From NCBI GenBank assembly GCA_943788825.1, contig CALSRT010000001.1, forward strand, positions 62,001-126,000: 64,000 bases of DNA, written 5' to 3'. Positions within the stretch are counted from its first letter, which is position 1; each line of letters begins with the position of its first letter. The position numbers and the translations under genes were made by a program. Under the pieces are notes generated by a model. That model ran no database searches, was not told the origin of the DNA, and saw only the letters and a list, made by a program, of their open reading frames with translations. Shown here one piece after another: positions 35,531 to 42,885 of the stretch. The DNA comes from UBA4582 sp002389265. GTDB taxonomy: Bacteria; Pseudomonadota; Gammaproteobacteria; Pseudomonadales; Azotimanducaceae.

Positions 35531-35655
35531 GGGTTTACTCCGATAATATAGTCACATCAATAATTTGTCGGCGAAGCCCTGTAGGCTCCAGATCTCAATG
35601 TACTGCTGCCGGCGGTGTAATGGTAGTATTCAACCAAAGTCTTATGGGGAAATCG

Positions 35656-36510
35656 ATGCTGAAACAACTGATGAATGACTCAGACTACCTGGTGTTGCCC
35701 GGCGTCTATGATGGTCTTTCGGCCCTGATTGCGAGCCAGACAGGCTTTAAGGCGCTGTATATGACAGGCTTTGGCGTTGCCGCCAGCCTCCTGGGTAAAC
35801 CCGATATCGGCCTGGTGACGGCCACGGAAATGGCCGAACGAGCCGCTCAAATCGTCGCGGCTGCCGGTGCTGCGCCAGTGATTGCCGATGGTGATAATGG
35901 TTATGGTGGTGAGCTGAACGTGATGCGTCTGGTACAGGCCTATGAGCGGGCTGGTGTGGCCGCAATTCAGCTTGAAGACCAAGTGATGCCGAAACGTTGT
36001 GGACATATGGAAGGTAAATTGGTGGTTCCCATGGATGAGGCGGTGCAAAAGATCCGGGCCGCCATTGCAGCGAGAAGTAGTCCAGACTTTCTGGTCATTG
36101 CACGCACTGATGCCCGCGCCACCCATGACCTTAATGAGGCGTTACGCCGGGGCCACGCCATGCTGGATGCTGGAGCAGACATACTGTTTATTGAAGCCCC
36201 ACAGAGCGAGGCGGAGATGCAGATCATCGCCAGCACTTTTGCTGGCGTGCCCTTGGTGGCGAATATGGTTGAAGATGGTAAGACGCCAGAGTTCGCACCT
36301 GTGGCGCTGGCTGCCATGGGTTTTCGATTGATCTTAAGGCCGGTATCCGCGCTGCTGCGCCATGCTAGGGTATTGCAGTTGGCCTATGGTGAGTTGGCCG
36401 CTACTGGCGCTCTGGCCTCAGACCAGCCACGGCTGACATTCGCGGAATTCAATGCGCTGGTGGGCTTGGAGGCTTTGCAGGCGCAGGCCGAGCAATTCAA
36501 CAATAGATGA
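35656..36510 (+). CDS. Isocitrate lyase/PEP mutase-family enzyme
   Basis: This enzyme of about 284 residues has the isocitrate lyase/PEP mutase TIM barrel. The signature MPKRCGHMEGK carries the active-site Cys of lyases (KKCGH type). ADGDNGYGG supplies the Mg2+-binding Asp residues, and VIARTDAR lies later in the barrel. The Cys-containing loop favours C-C lyase chemistry (2-methylisocitrate, dimethylmalate or oxaloacetate type) over phosphonate mutase chemistry, which usually has a different loop. The precise substrate is unknown. I chose the ATG at 35656 because GGGGAA lies 5 bp upstream; in-frame ATGs at 35620 and 35644 would extend it by up to 12 residues. Confidence 0.85.
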   Translation: MLKQLMNDSDYLVLPGVYDGLSALIASQTGFKALYMTGFGVAASLLGKPDIGLVTATEMAERAAQIVAAAGAAPVIADGDNGYGGELNVMRLVQAYERAGVAAIQLEDQVMPKRCGHMEGKLVVPMDEAVQKIRAAIAARSSPDFLVIARTDARATHDLNEALRRGHAMLDAGADILFIEAPQSEAEMQIIASTFAGVPLVANMVEDGKTPEFAPVALAAMGFRLILRPVSALLRHARVLQLAYGELAATGALASDQPRLTFAEFNALVGLEALQAQAEQFNNR

Positions 36511-36617
36511 GGCTGGTGGGGCTGGTATCAGAGCGCTAAGCTCAAGCTTTTAAATTCAGCCTTTAAGTTAAGCGTAAGCGTTTAAATGAAGAAAGACCTA
36601 ATCAGAAGGACAAGAGC

Positions 36618-37394
36618 ATGGCACGACAACTGATTGATCTGTCGATTTATCTCGAAAATGATGTGATTTCTGATCCGCCGGGTGCGGGCCCGAAGATCAA
36701 CTATATAGACCATCATCAGTCGGTCAAAGGTCTGGCGTCATTCTTCCCCGGCCTGAAGGCCGAAGACCTTCCCGACGGCGAAGCTTGGGCGGTTGAGCAG
36801 ATCAACCTCAGTACTCATAACGGTACTCATCTTGATGCGCCCTATCACTTTCATTCAACGATGAATAATGGCGAGCGGTCCAGCACGATTGATGAGATCC
36901 CCCTCGACTGGTGCTTGCAGGATGGCGTAAAGCTCGATTTTCGCGATCGCGAAGACGGCTATGTGATAAGCGCCAACGATGTCAAAACCGAGCTGCAGCG
37001 CATCGGCTATGAGCTGCAACCCTTGAATATCGTGGTGGTGAATACAGCCGCAGGTAAACGCTATGGCCACGAAGACTATGTTTCTGCTGGCTGCGGAATG
37101 GGGCGGGATGCCACCCTATATCTGTTGGAGCGAGGTATTCGAGTGACGGGCACCGACGGTTGGAGCTGGGATGCCCCTTTTGTCCATACTCGAGAAAAAT
37201 ATCTGGCCACCGGTGATCCGAGCGTGATTTGGGAGGGCCATAAGGCCGGCCGCGAGATTGGCTATTGTCACCTAGAGAAACTCCACAACCTGGAGGTGTT
37301 GCCAGACTATGGGTTTATGATTTCATGCTTTCCCCATAAGATCCGGGCCGCGTCGGCCGGCTGGACCCGGGCTGTGGCTATTATTGAGGACTAG
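36618..37394 (+). CDS. Cyclase/kynurenine formamidase-like metallohydrolase
   Basis: This 258-residue protein belongs to the cyclase (PF04199-type) family, which includes kynurenine formamidase and isatin hydrolase. The metal-binding motif HNGTHLDAPYHF contains His67, His71, Asp73 and His77. The later GTDGWSWDAPF and a conserved His/Glu pair complete the site. The length suits the long bacterial cyclases that hydrolyse cyclic amides, lactones or formamides. No tryptophan-pathway gene is near, so kynurenine breakdown is not supported. It follows the lyase gene by 107 bp on the same strand. AAGGACAAGAGC precedes the ATG. Confidence 0.85.
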   Translation: MARQLIDLSIYLENDVISDPPGAGPKINYIDHHQSVKGLASFFPGLKAEDLPDGEAWAVEQINLSTHNGTHLDAPYHFHSTMNNGERSSTIDEIPLDWCLQDGVKLDFRDREDGYVISANDVKTELQRIGYELQPLNIVVVNTAAGKRYGHEDYVSAGCGMGRDATLYLLERGIRVTGTDGWSWDAPFVHTREKYLATGDPSVIWEGHKAGREIGYCHLEKLHNLEVLPDYGFMISCFPHKIRAASAGWTRAVAIIED

Positions 37395-37419
37395 CTGTTT
37401 AGCGGCCGCGGGCGGTCAA

Positions 37420-37446
37420 TACAACGAGCTAAGAAAGCTCGTTGTA
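37420..37446. terminator. Stem-loop between the cyclase gene and lexA
   Basis: TACAACGAGCT and AGCTCGTTGTA are perfect 11-bp arms around AAGAA. It lies between two convergent genes and can serve both as a terminator, though the T-tracts are short. Confidence 0.6.
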
Positions 37447-37513
37447 GACACGGTCCTGGTTGACGCGCTTCTATCTGGCACTTCTATCTGGCGCGTTTAC
37501 CAGCCGGTTGGTC

Positions 37514-38131
37514 TTAGTGCCGCAGAATTCCCACCATCAGCCCTTCGATGCTGAAGTTTTGGTGGCGTAAATCCACCTCAATAGGCGTGTAGTCAGCATT
37601 TTCGGGGAGCAGGGTAATGAGGTGTTTACTGCGGTTTGTTTGCAACCGCTTGACCGTGACCTCGTCTTCTACTCGCGCAACGATGATGTCGCCATTATTC
37701 ACCGACTGAGTACGGTGAACGGCTAACAGGTCGCCATCGAGAATGCCGCATTCGATCATGCTGTCGCCGTGGACGGTGAGCAGATAGTCTGCAGCAGGTT
37801 TGAAGAAATTGGGTGACAGCTCGCAGTAGTCTTCAATATGTTCCTGCGCCAGGATCGGGCTACCGGCGGCGACTCGGCCAACGATGGGGATGCCATTGCT
37901 CTCAGGTAATTTAATGCCTCGGGAAGTCCCAGGTATCATCTCGATCGCCCCTTTTCTGGCGAGCGCCTTGAGATGCTCCTCAGAGGCATTGGCGCTCTTG
38001 AAGCCAAGCTGACGGGCAATGTCAGCTCGTGTTGGTGGATAACCCGTCTCGTCCAGATAAGACTTGATGAACGCCAATACTTCAGCTTGTCTTGGGGTCA
38101 GCTTGGTGGGGCTTTTTAGTTCTGCTTTCAT
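37514..38131 (-). CDS. lexA: LexA repressor
   Basis: LexA represses the SOS regulon and cleaves itself when RecA filaments form on damaged DNA. The 205-residue protein has the N-terminal winged helix (TPRQAEVLAFIKSYLDETG), the cleavage site Ala89-Gly90 (VAAGSPI), and the catalytic dyad Ser124 (HGDSM) and Lys161 (VTVKR). All of these are offset by five residues from the E. coli positions I recall. An AGGA ribosome site precedes the ATG at 38131. Two SOS boxes overlap and flank its promoter, so it is autoregulated. The divergent neighbour is a SPOR-domain protein; the usual Pseudomonas neighbour sulA is not seen here. Confidence 0.97.
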   Translation of the reverse strand: MKAELKSPTKLTPRQAEVLAFIKSYLDETGYPPTRADIARQLGFKSANASEEHLKALARKGAIEMIPGTSRGIKLPESNGIPIVGRVAAGSPILAQEHIEDYCELSPNFFKPAADYLLTVHGDSMIECGILDGDLLAVHRTQSVNNGDIIVARVEDEVTVKRLQTNRSKHLITLLPENADYTPIEVDLRHQNFSIEGLMVGILRH

Positions 38132-38204
38132 CGCGGGCTTATCCTGCTCATATTGTTAATATGCCTAGTAGATGCGCGTCTTGGTTCTCGTGGATGCAAA
38201 CCGG

Positions 38205-38239
38205 CTGTATTTTTATACAGTAGCTGTGATTATATACAG
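38205..38239. promoter_or_regulatory. Two tandem LexA (SOS) boxes
   Basis: CTGTATTTTTATACAG (38205-38220) and CTGTGATTATATACAG (38224-38239) both fit the gammaproteobacterial consensus CTGT-N8-ACAG exactly. They are 3 bp apart, with centres 19 bp apart. The second covers the -10 element of the lexA promoter, so LexA binding should block it. Confidence 0.95.
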
Positions 38240-38256
38240 GCGAAATGCAATTACAA
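38229..38256 (-). promoter_or_regulatory. lexA promoter
   Basis: On the minus strand TTGTAA (38256-38251) and TATAAT (38234-38229) are separated by 16 bp. The -10 hexamer lies inside SOS box 38224-38239. Transcription would begin near 38222 and run into the other box. Confidence 0.75.
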
Positions 38257-38275
38257 TAGGAATTTAGCCATAAAC

Positions 38276-38303
38276 TTCTGGTCAGTAATCGCTCTGTGAT
38301 AAT
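38276..38303 (+). promoter_or_regulatory. Possible promoter of the SPOR-domain gene
   Basis: TTCTGG (38276-38281) and GATAAT (38298-38303) are 16 bp apart, and TGT directly before the -10 makes it an extended -10 element. It lies 37 bp or more from the SOS boxes, so LexA would not obviously block it. Confidence 0.4.
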
Positions 38304-38395
38304 CTGACGGTATAGATGCCTCTGACGCTGCACCGAACTGCTCGCTGAAGGGTTTAACGTTGTGCAAACAAAAATCATGCAGGGTCAAAAATATC

Positions 38396-39310
38396 ATGTC
38401 TAAAATAGGTACCTTGTGGAGAAAAGCCTTGCTGATCGTGGGTCGCGGTAATGGGACGATTAACCGCAGCCAGAGTCGCACTGGATTGCGTGGTCTGTTG
38501 CTATCCTTGCTGCTGGTATCCACCGGCGTGCAGGCGCTTGATAACTATTGGGTCGTTGGCAGTTTCGCCCGTGAGGCTAACGCCAGTCGCGAGGCTGAGC
38601 GCCTCAGTCGGTTAACGGGTATCGATGTCAGCTACAAAATATTTCGAAACAGCGGCATGATCTACTATGGCGTCTTGACCCCGGCATCACTCTCGCCAGA
38701 TGCCTTGCAAACCTTAAAAGACGAGTTAGCAAAGACTGGCGTCAGGGATCTTTGGCTGACGAGCTTGGCGTCAGACGCACAGTCGCCGTTGGACACAGTC
38801 GCCGAATCACGAACCCGAACTAGTAGTGTTGAAGCGGGCAACTCATCGCCATCCACCGAGGTCAGAAGCCCGGACGGGCTTTACTATCTAGTCGTGGGGA
38901 GCACGACAGATGTTGATGCGGCCGTAGCGTTAGAGTTGAAGTTGAATAAGTCCTTTGGCCGAGTGTCGAGCATGACGGCGCTTGCCGAGGGTAATGTTCA
39001 GCATCGCGTCGTTATTGGCCCGGGGACGCTCGTCGCACTGGATTCTGTAGCTGCCAGATTACAGCAGGCCGGTTATATGGGGACCTGGTTGATGCCTTAC
39101 GAGTCGAATGCCGGGGTGCCGGCGACAGCGGAGCCGCTGCTGCTTGACAGTGGGTTGCAGCGGATAGCCCCGACCGATCGCGGCCCGACCGATCGCGGCC
39201 CGACCGATAGTCCGCTGACGGACAATCCGCGGGTCAACACTGATTCGACAGCGCCCGTTGATGCCTGTGGTCGCCCCTATAATTTGGCGCGCCTCTCTCG
39301 GGATTGCTAA
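38396..39310 (+). CDS. SPOR-domain-like envelope protein
   Basis: This protein of about 304 residues has an N-terminal membrane or signal segment (LRGLLLSLLLVSTGVQA) followed by two SPOR-like repeats. The first begins YWVVGSFAREANASREAERL; the second, YYLVVGSTTDVDAAVALELKL, follows a Ser/Thr-rich linker. SPOR domains bind denuded peptidoglycan at septa, so a role in the cell envelope or division is likely. A low-complexity stretch near the end repeats PTDRG (39172-39216) through a tandem DNA repeat, and the protein ends with a Cys-containing CGRPYNLARLSRDC. I start at the ATG at 38396; an in-frame GTG at 38360 is possible. It is divergent from lexA. Confidence 0.78.
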   Translation: MSKIGTLWRKALLIVGRGNGTINRSQSRTGLRGLLLSLLLVSTGVQALDNYWVVGSFAREANASREAERLSRLTGIDVSYKIFRNSGMIYYGVLTPASLSPDALQTLKDELAKTGVRDLWLTSLASDAQSPLDTVAESRTRTSSVEAGNSSPSTEVRSPDGLYYLVVGSTTDVDAAVALELKLNKSFGRVSSMTALAEGNVQHRVVIGPGTLVALDSVAARLQQAGYMGTWLMPYESNAGVPATAEPLLLDSGLQRIAPTDRGPTDRGPTDSPLTDNPRVNTDSTAPVDACGRPYNLARLSRDC

Positions 39311-39380
39311 TCATCCATCGCTTTGAAAAAATAGTTTTGCCCAGCGCTGCTGGGTGCGTACGCAATACAAAGGAGCCCTA

Positions 39381-40475
39381 ATGGCAGAGACAGATTCATT
39401 CACCTTGGTGCAGCTGCCAGGACTACTGTGGCATTGGTTGACAGATCCCGAAGTCGTCAGCGTATTTCTCGTTGTGCTGGCAACGATGACCGCCAACTTT
39501 GTGGCGCGTCGACTATTAGATCAGCTAGCCCGTCGCATAGAAAGTACGCGGACCATCTGGGATGATGCCTTGTTGAATGCAGCACGACAGCCGCTAACAT
39601 TAACGATTTGGGTCCTAGGTATCAGTTGGGCTGCTGAGCTGGTGGCGACCCAGGCGGTCACGGGTTTTGGAGAGATCATCGAACCCGTCAGATACGTCGC
39701 CGTTGTCGGTCTTATCGCTATGTTTCTGTATCGGTTTATCGTGCAGACTGAGCGTGGCTTTATCCTGCAAGGTGCGGATGTCACCACCGCAACAGCCATC
39801 GGCAAGCTGTTGCGCATATCGGTCATAATTACGGCGGTACTGTCGGTTCTGCAAACGCTGGGCGTCAGTGTTTCGGGCATCATGGCCTTTGGTGGTATCG
39901 GTGGCATTGCGGTGGGTTTTGCGGCCAAGGACCTGTTGGCGAATTTCTTTGGCGGTTTGATGATCTATCTGGATAGACCATTTACCGTAGGTGATTGGAT
40001 CAGAAGCCCAGATCGGCAAATTGAGGGTACGGTTGAGAACATTGGCTGGCGCCTGACCTTGATTCGAACCTTTGATCGCCGGCCATTGTTCGTGCCTAAT
40101 TCAATTTTTGCCAGTATCGCCGTTGAAAATCCCTCGAGGATGTTGAACCGCAGAATCTATGAAACCTTCGGCGTACGTTATGAAGATGCCTGTCGGGTCA
40201 AGTTAATCGTCGATGAGGTTCGAGATCTGTTAGCGAATCACGAAGATATTGACCCCGAATGTACTTTGATCGTCAACCTCAATGAGTTCGGTTCATCTTC
40301 GGTCAATTTCTTTGTTTATGCGTTTACTCGAACCACTAACTGGGTCGAGTATCACGCCATCAAGGAAAAGGTTTTGCTGCAAATTTTAGCTGTGATCGAA
40401 AAACATGGTGCCGAGTGTGCGTTCCCAACTTCAACGATTCATTTGATTGACCATGCTGAACCTAGCGAGTCATGA
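39381..40475 (+). CDS. MscS-family mechanosensitive channel
   Basis: This 364-residue inner-membrane protein has the MscS fold. The pore helix is followed by the signature GGIGGIAVGFAAKDLLANFFGGLMIYLDRPF and then GDWI, with a cytoplasmic beta/alpha-beta domain to the end. About four hydrophobic segments precede the pore, more than the three of E. coli MscS. It should release solutes on hypo-osmotic shock. The ATG at 39381 has AGGAG 6 bp upstream; the in-frame extension to 39354 is not needed. It is on the same strand as the SPOR gene but about 70 bp after it. Confidence 0.92.
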   Translation: MAETDSFTLVQLPGLLWHWLTDPEVVSVFLVVLATMTANFVARRLLDQLARRIESTRTIWDDALLNAARQPLTLTIWVLGISWAAELVATQAVTGFGEIIEPVRYVAVVGLIAMFLYRFIVQTERGFILQGADVTTATAIGKLLRISVIITAVLSVLQTLGVSVSGIMAFGGIGGIAVGFAAKDLLANFFGGLMIYLDRPFTVGDWIRSPDRQIEGTVENIGWRLTLIRTFDRRPLFVPNSIFASIAVENPSRMLNRRIYETFGVRYEDACRVKLIVDEVRDLLANHEDIDPECTLIVNLNEFGSSSVNFFVYAFTRTTNWVEYHAIKEKVLLQILAVIEKHGAECAFPTSTIHLIDHAEPSES

Positions 40476-40553
40476 GTGATCGTCCGCCATCGGTGCTGCG
40501 CTATAGTAACGTCGAAATTAGCCGCGCACTGGACGTAATGGCCGCTACTGGTA

Positions 40554-40730
40554 ATGTGTGTTGCGACAGTGCTGTCGGCGGTTGTGCTTGATAAGACGCA
40601 CGATCGCGAGCGAACTGAATATCGACCGGATTGCATCGAGCTCAACTGTCCAGGCAGTTGTATCTTCGGTTTTGGCAGGGATTATGAAAGTTGCTGGCGG
40701 AATTTACCGGTGATTTATTGCCTGAGCTGA
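40554..40730 (+). CDS. Possible small cysteine-rich ORF
   Basis: A 58-codon frame between mscS and sapC starts at ATG 40554 with a hydrophobic MCVATVLSAVVL. It ends in a Cys-rich stretch containing CIELNCPGSC and ESCWRNLPVIYC. The six cysteines after residue 26 stand out, but no ribosome site precedes the ATG and I do not recognise a family. It could be a small secreted peptide, the remnant of a larger gene, or chance. The rest of 40476-40840 shows no other feature. Confidence 0.25.
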   Translation: MCVATVLSAVVLDKTHDRERTEYRPDCIELNCPGSCIFGFGRDYESCWRNLPVIYCLS

Positions 40731-40840
40731 CGCCTGGCTGCGGATGTGAAGGCGTAATTTTTGACCAGATCTTTAAGTCTGAACCAGCTGCCGACCTACA
40801 ACCCACCAATCAAAAAATGCAAGCGAGTCGAGGATCACGG

Positions 40841-41614
40841 ATGCCAAGTTTACTCTTTTACGATAATCCAGTAGCGCTGAATAAGGCCGCGCATAAAGAC
40901 CTGCGAATGAACTCCGCATTAAACGGCTTTGGTTTCGCGCGCAAGACTAACTCTGTAGTGCTTGCCGGTGTTGAGTTTTCAGAAGCCGCGAAGGAGTATC
41001 CGATTGTTTTTGCCAAGTCCGATAACCAGATCGTACCGGTAGCATTGTTGGGACTTCGGCACGAAGAAAATTTATTTGTTGATGAAGACGGTCATTGGAA
41101 TGCACGCTATATCCCTGGTTTTGTTCGTCGCTATCCCTTTGTACTGGCTGAGACCGGCGACAGCGGGCAACGGGCAGTCTGCATCGATGAAGGCTATCCA
41201 GGGTTTGATCACTTAGAAGGCGAGCCATTGTTTGTGGCCGGCGAGCCCGCCCCGGTTCTCGCTCAAGCTATGAAGTTTTTGGAAGAGTACCAGGTGCAGT
41301 ACGAGCGCACTGAAACCTTTATTCAACATCTGCAGGCGAATGACCTGCTGAAGCCCTTAAACGCCAAGGTCGACTTGGTCAGTGGGCAGCAATTTAATCT
41401 GAACGGTCTGCTAGTGGTCGATGAAAAGAAACTGTTGGCGCTGGAAGATAGCAAGGCGCTCGAGTTGCTTCGATCTGGTGAGTTAGCTTGGGTTTATTGT
41501 CATCTGATGTCACTCGGCTGTATGACCGCTATGATTGATCGAGTGGCAACCGTGATCAACGGCACCGTTGCCACTCAAACCGCGACTAGCACGGTAGCAA
41601 AAAAACATGAGTAG
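40841..41614 (+). CDS. SapC family protein
   Basis: This 257-residue protein belongs to the SapC family, first named for a Campylobacter S-layer locus. It begins MPSLLFYDNPVALNKAAHKDL and contains VVLAGVEFSEAAKEYPIVF, WNARYIPGFVRRYPFVLAE and FNLNGLLVVDEKKL, all typical of the family. It has no signal peptide. Its function is not established; in marine gammaproteobacteria and Caulobacter, SapC genes often sit beside TonB receptors and tryptophan halogenases, but none is adjacent here. The ATG at 40841 has GAGG 9 bp upstream; the in-frame frame back to 40691 is not supported. Confidence 0.85.
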   Translation: MPSLLFYDNPVALNKAAHKDLRMNSALNGFGFARKTNSVVLAGVEFSEAAKEYPIVFAKSDNQIVPVALLGLRHEENLFVDEDGHWNARYIPGFVRRYPFVLAETGDSGQRAVCIDEGYPGFDHLEGEPLFVAGEPAPVLAQAMKFLEEYQVQYERTETFIQHLQANDLLKPLNAKVDLVSGQQFNLNGLLVVDEKKLLALEDSKALELLRSGELAWVYCHLMSLGCMTAMIDRVATVINGTVATQTATSTVAKKHE

Positions 41615-41650
41615 GGTTGCTCAGCCGATCCACCGGATCCGGCCACGCCA

Positions 41651-41923
41651 GTGCCGGCCATAATCGGCGGTACTGGGTTTGAAGAATATGCTGACTTGGC
41701 AGCCGTTACACCGGCGGCGCTTGCAACGTTCCAAGGCCAGGATCAATCGATGCTCTGTCGACCTCGGGGAGTTTATGCCTGTACCCAGGGACCGCGGCAA
41801 GAAAAGGCCGCGGCAATATGGCGCATGGCCCGTGATGGCTGCACCATTGCGGGTATGGGTCGAGTTTGCCAGGCGCTGTCAATTTTCCTGGAACGCCGCG
41901 ATCAAGCTGGCGGTCCGGTATAA
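41651..41923 (+). pseudogene. Remnant of S-methyl-5'-thioinosine phosphorylase with internal deletion
   Basis: The frame from GTG 41651 encodes 90 residues. It begins PAIIGGTGFEEYADL, which matches the phosphate-binding N-terminus of the MTAP/MTIP family (AIIGGTGL type). Shortly after, it jumps to GVYACTQGPRQEKAAAIWR and MARDGCTIAGMG, which match a segment near residue 165-195 of the roughly 245-residue family (GVYACTQGPRLET...DGNDIVGM). About 130 codons in between are missing and the end is degenerate. In Pseudomonas the MTIP gene lies next to the csiV-mfd pair, so position and sequence agree. The product cannot be active. The gene normally salvages methylthioinosine from polyamine and quorum-signal synthesis. 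Confidence 0.75.
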
Positions 41924-42885
41924 TCGTCAATTTTGATGAGAATGCCGAACAACGGATGGTCAATATAATGTAACGTCGCGCTCCGCATCCTTCTAGAGTG
42001 GTCAAGCTGGTAGCTTGAGGCTGCCATAACGTCAGCTTGATATTCCTTATTTATGTCGTTAGTTGACATTTTGGTGCCGTTGGTCAAAGCGATATCCTGC
42101 TCAAGGTTAGGGGTGTACCACAGGTCTGCTTTGACATGCAGAAAGCGTGAAAGATAAAACAATAAAGTACCATCCACCTCAAAGTAGTCACCGAGATGTT
42201 TGCCTGCCTGGATCAATATGGGTACCGCCTGCGTTTCTCCAACGAAAGGCTGTCGCCAGGCTTGGTGCGAGATCAGCGCATAATCCTTAGAACGGTTGAG
42301 GCTGCGGACTATCTTGTTCAGGCTGCGTTGCGATGGCTCGAGAGCGACATAAGCTTGATGGGTGCTATCGTTCAACTGGGCCAACAGGGCTTGAGTATCA
42401 ATAGTGGCAGTAACATCGGTAACAGCTTCGGTAAGCGGGATCGCCGCGTCTATAACCGGTCGTTCAGGGAATTGACTGCGGCTCTCGAAGAGAAATCCCG
42501 GCGCGGAATCAGCTGCTTGCGCTGGACTATCGACGCTGAACAAATCGAGGTAAGCCTCAATTTGACTTTGTTGTTGTGGGTTTTCAGGTGCCCACTCTTC
42601 CTCTGCTGTCACGGCATACATTACAGCCGGATAGTAACGCTGCTTGAACGGTGCTATCTCATTGCTGCTGAGCGGGTTTTTATGGGCGAAGATGATGACC
42701 TCGACCTGATACCAATCGGTGTAATCTGTCTTGGTCTCGCTGGTAGTCGGGCTGCCAGAAATCGTGCTCAGAGGCTCGATCGCTGGACTCTGCTCGGTTG
42801 CGGCTTGCACCGTAAAGCTGAACATAGGCAGGCACAATAGCAGCCTGCAAGCGATCTTGACCGATAGCTTAGTGGGCATTCCCAT
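41902..42885 (-). CDS. csiV: CsiV-like envelope protein
   Basis: This protein of about 327 residues has an N-terminal signal sequence (LSVKIACRLLLCLPMFSFTVQA) and a periplasmic body. Family-typical segments are DWYQVEVIIFAHKNP near the mature N-terminus, HQAWRQPFV, and LDHSRRMRSATLHYIDHPLFGILIKI at the end. CsiV in Vibrio is a peptidoglycan-binding protein involved in envelope integrity and cell-wall stress sensitivity. The gene sits directly after mfd, as in other gammaproteobacteria. I chose the ATG at 42885, which overlaps the mfd stop by 17 bp; the ATG at 42879 is an alternative. Its 3' end overlaps the MTIP remnant on the opposite strand. Confidence 0.85.
   Translation of the reverse strand: MGMPTKLSVKIACRLLLCLPMFSFTVQAATEQSPAIEPLSTISGSPTTSETKTDYTDWYQVEVIIFAHKNPLSSNEIAPFKQRYYPAVMYAVTAEEEWAPENPQQQSQIEAYLDLFSVDSPAQAADSAPGFLFESRSQFPERPVIDAAIPLTEAVTDVTATIDTQALLAQLNDSTHQAYVALEPSQRSLNKIVRSLNRSKDYALISHQAWRQPFVGETQAVPILIQAGKHLGDYFEVDGTLLFYLSRFLHVKADLWYTPNLEQDIALTNGTKMSTNDINKEYQADVMAASSYQLDHSRRMRSATLHYIDHPLFGILIKIDDYTGPPA

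Noticed and set aside
35656..36510. A phosphonate biosynthesis PEP mutase
   Set aside because: The loop MPKRCGH carries the Cys of C-C lyases, and no phosphonopyruvate decarboxylase or other phosphonate gene is adjacent.
39521..40019. Minus-strand frames of more than 130 codons opposite the MscS gene
   Set aside because: They lie entirely opposite a gene with strong family motifs and show no recognisable domain.
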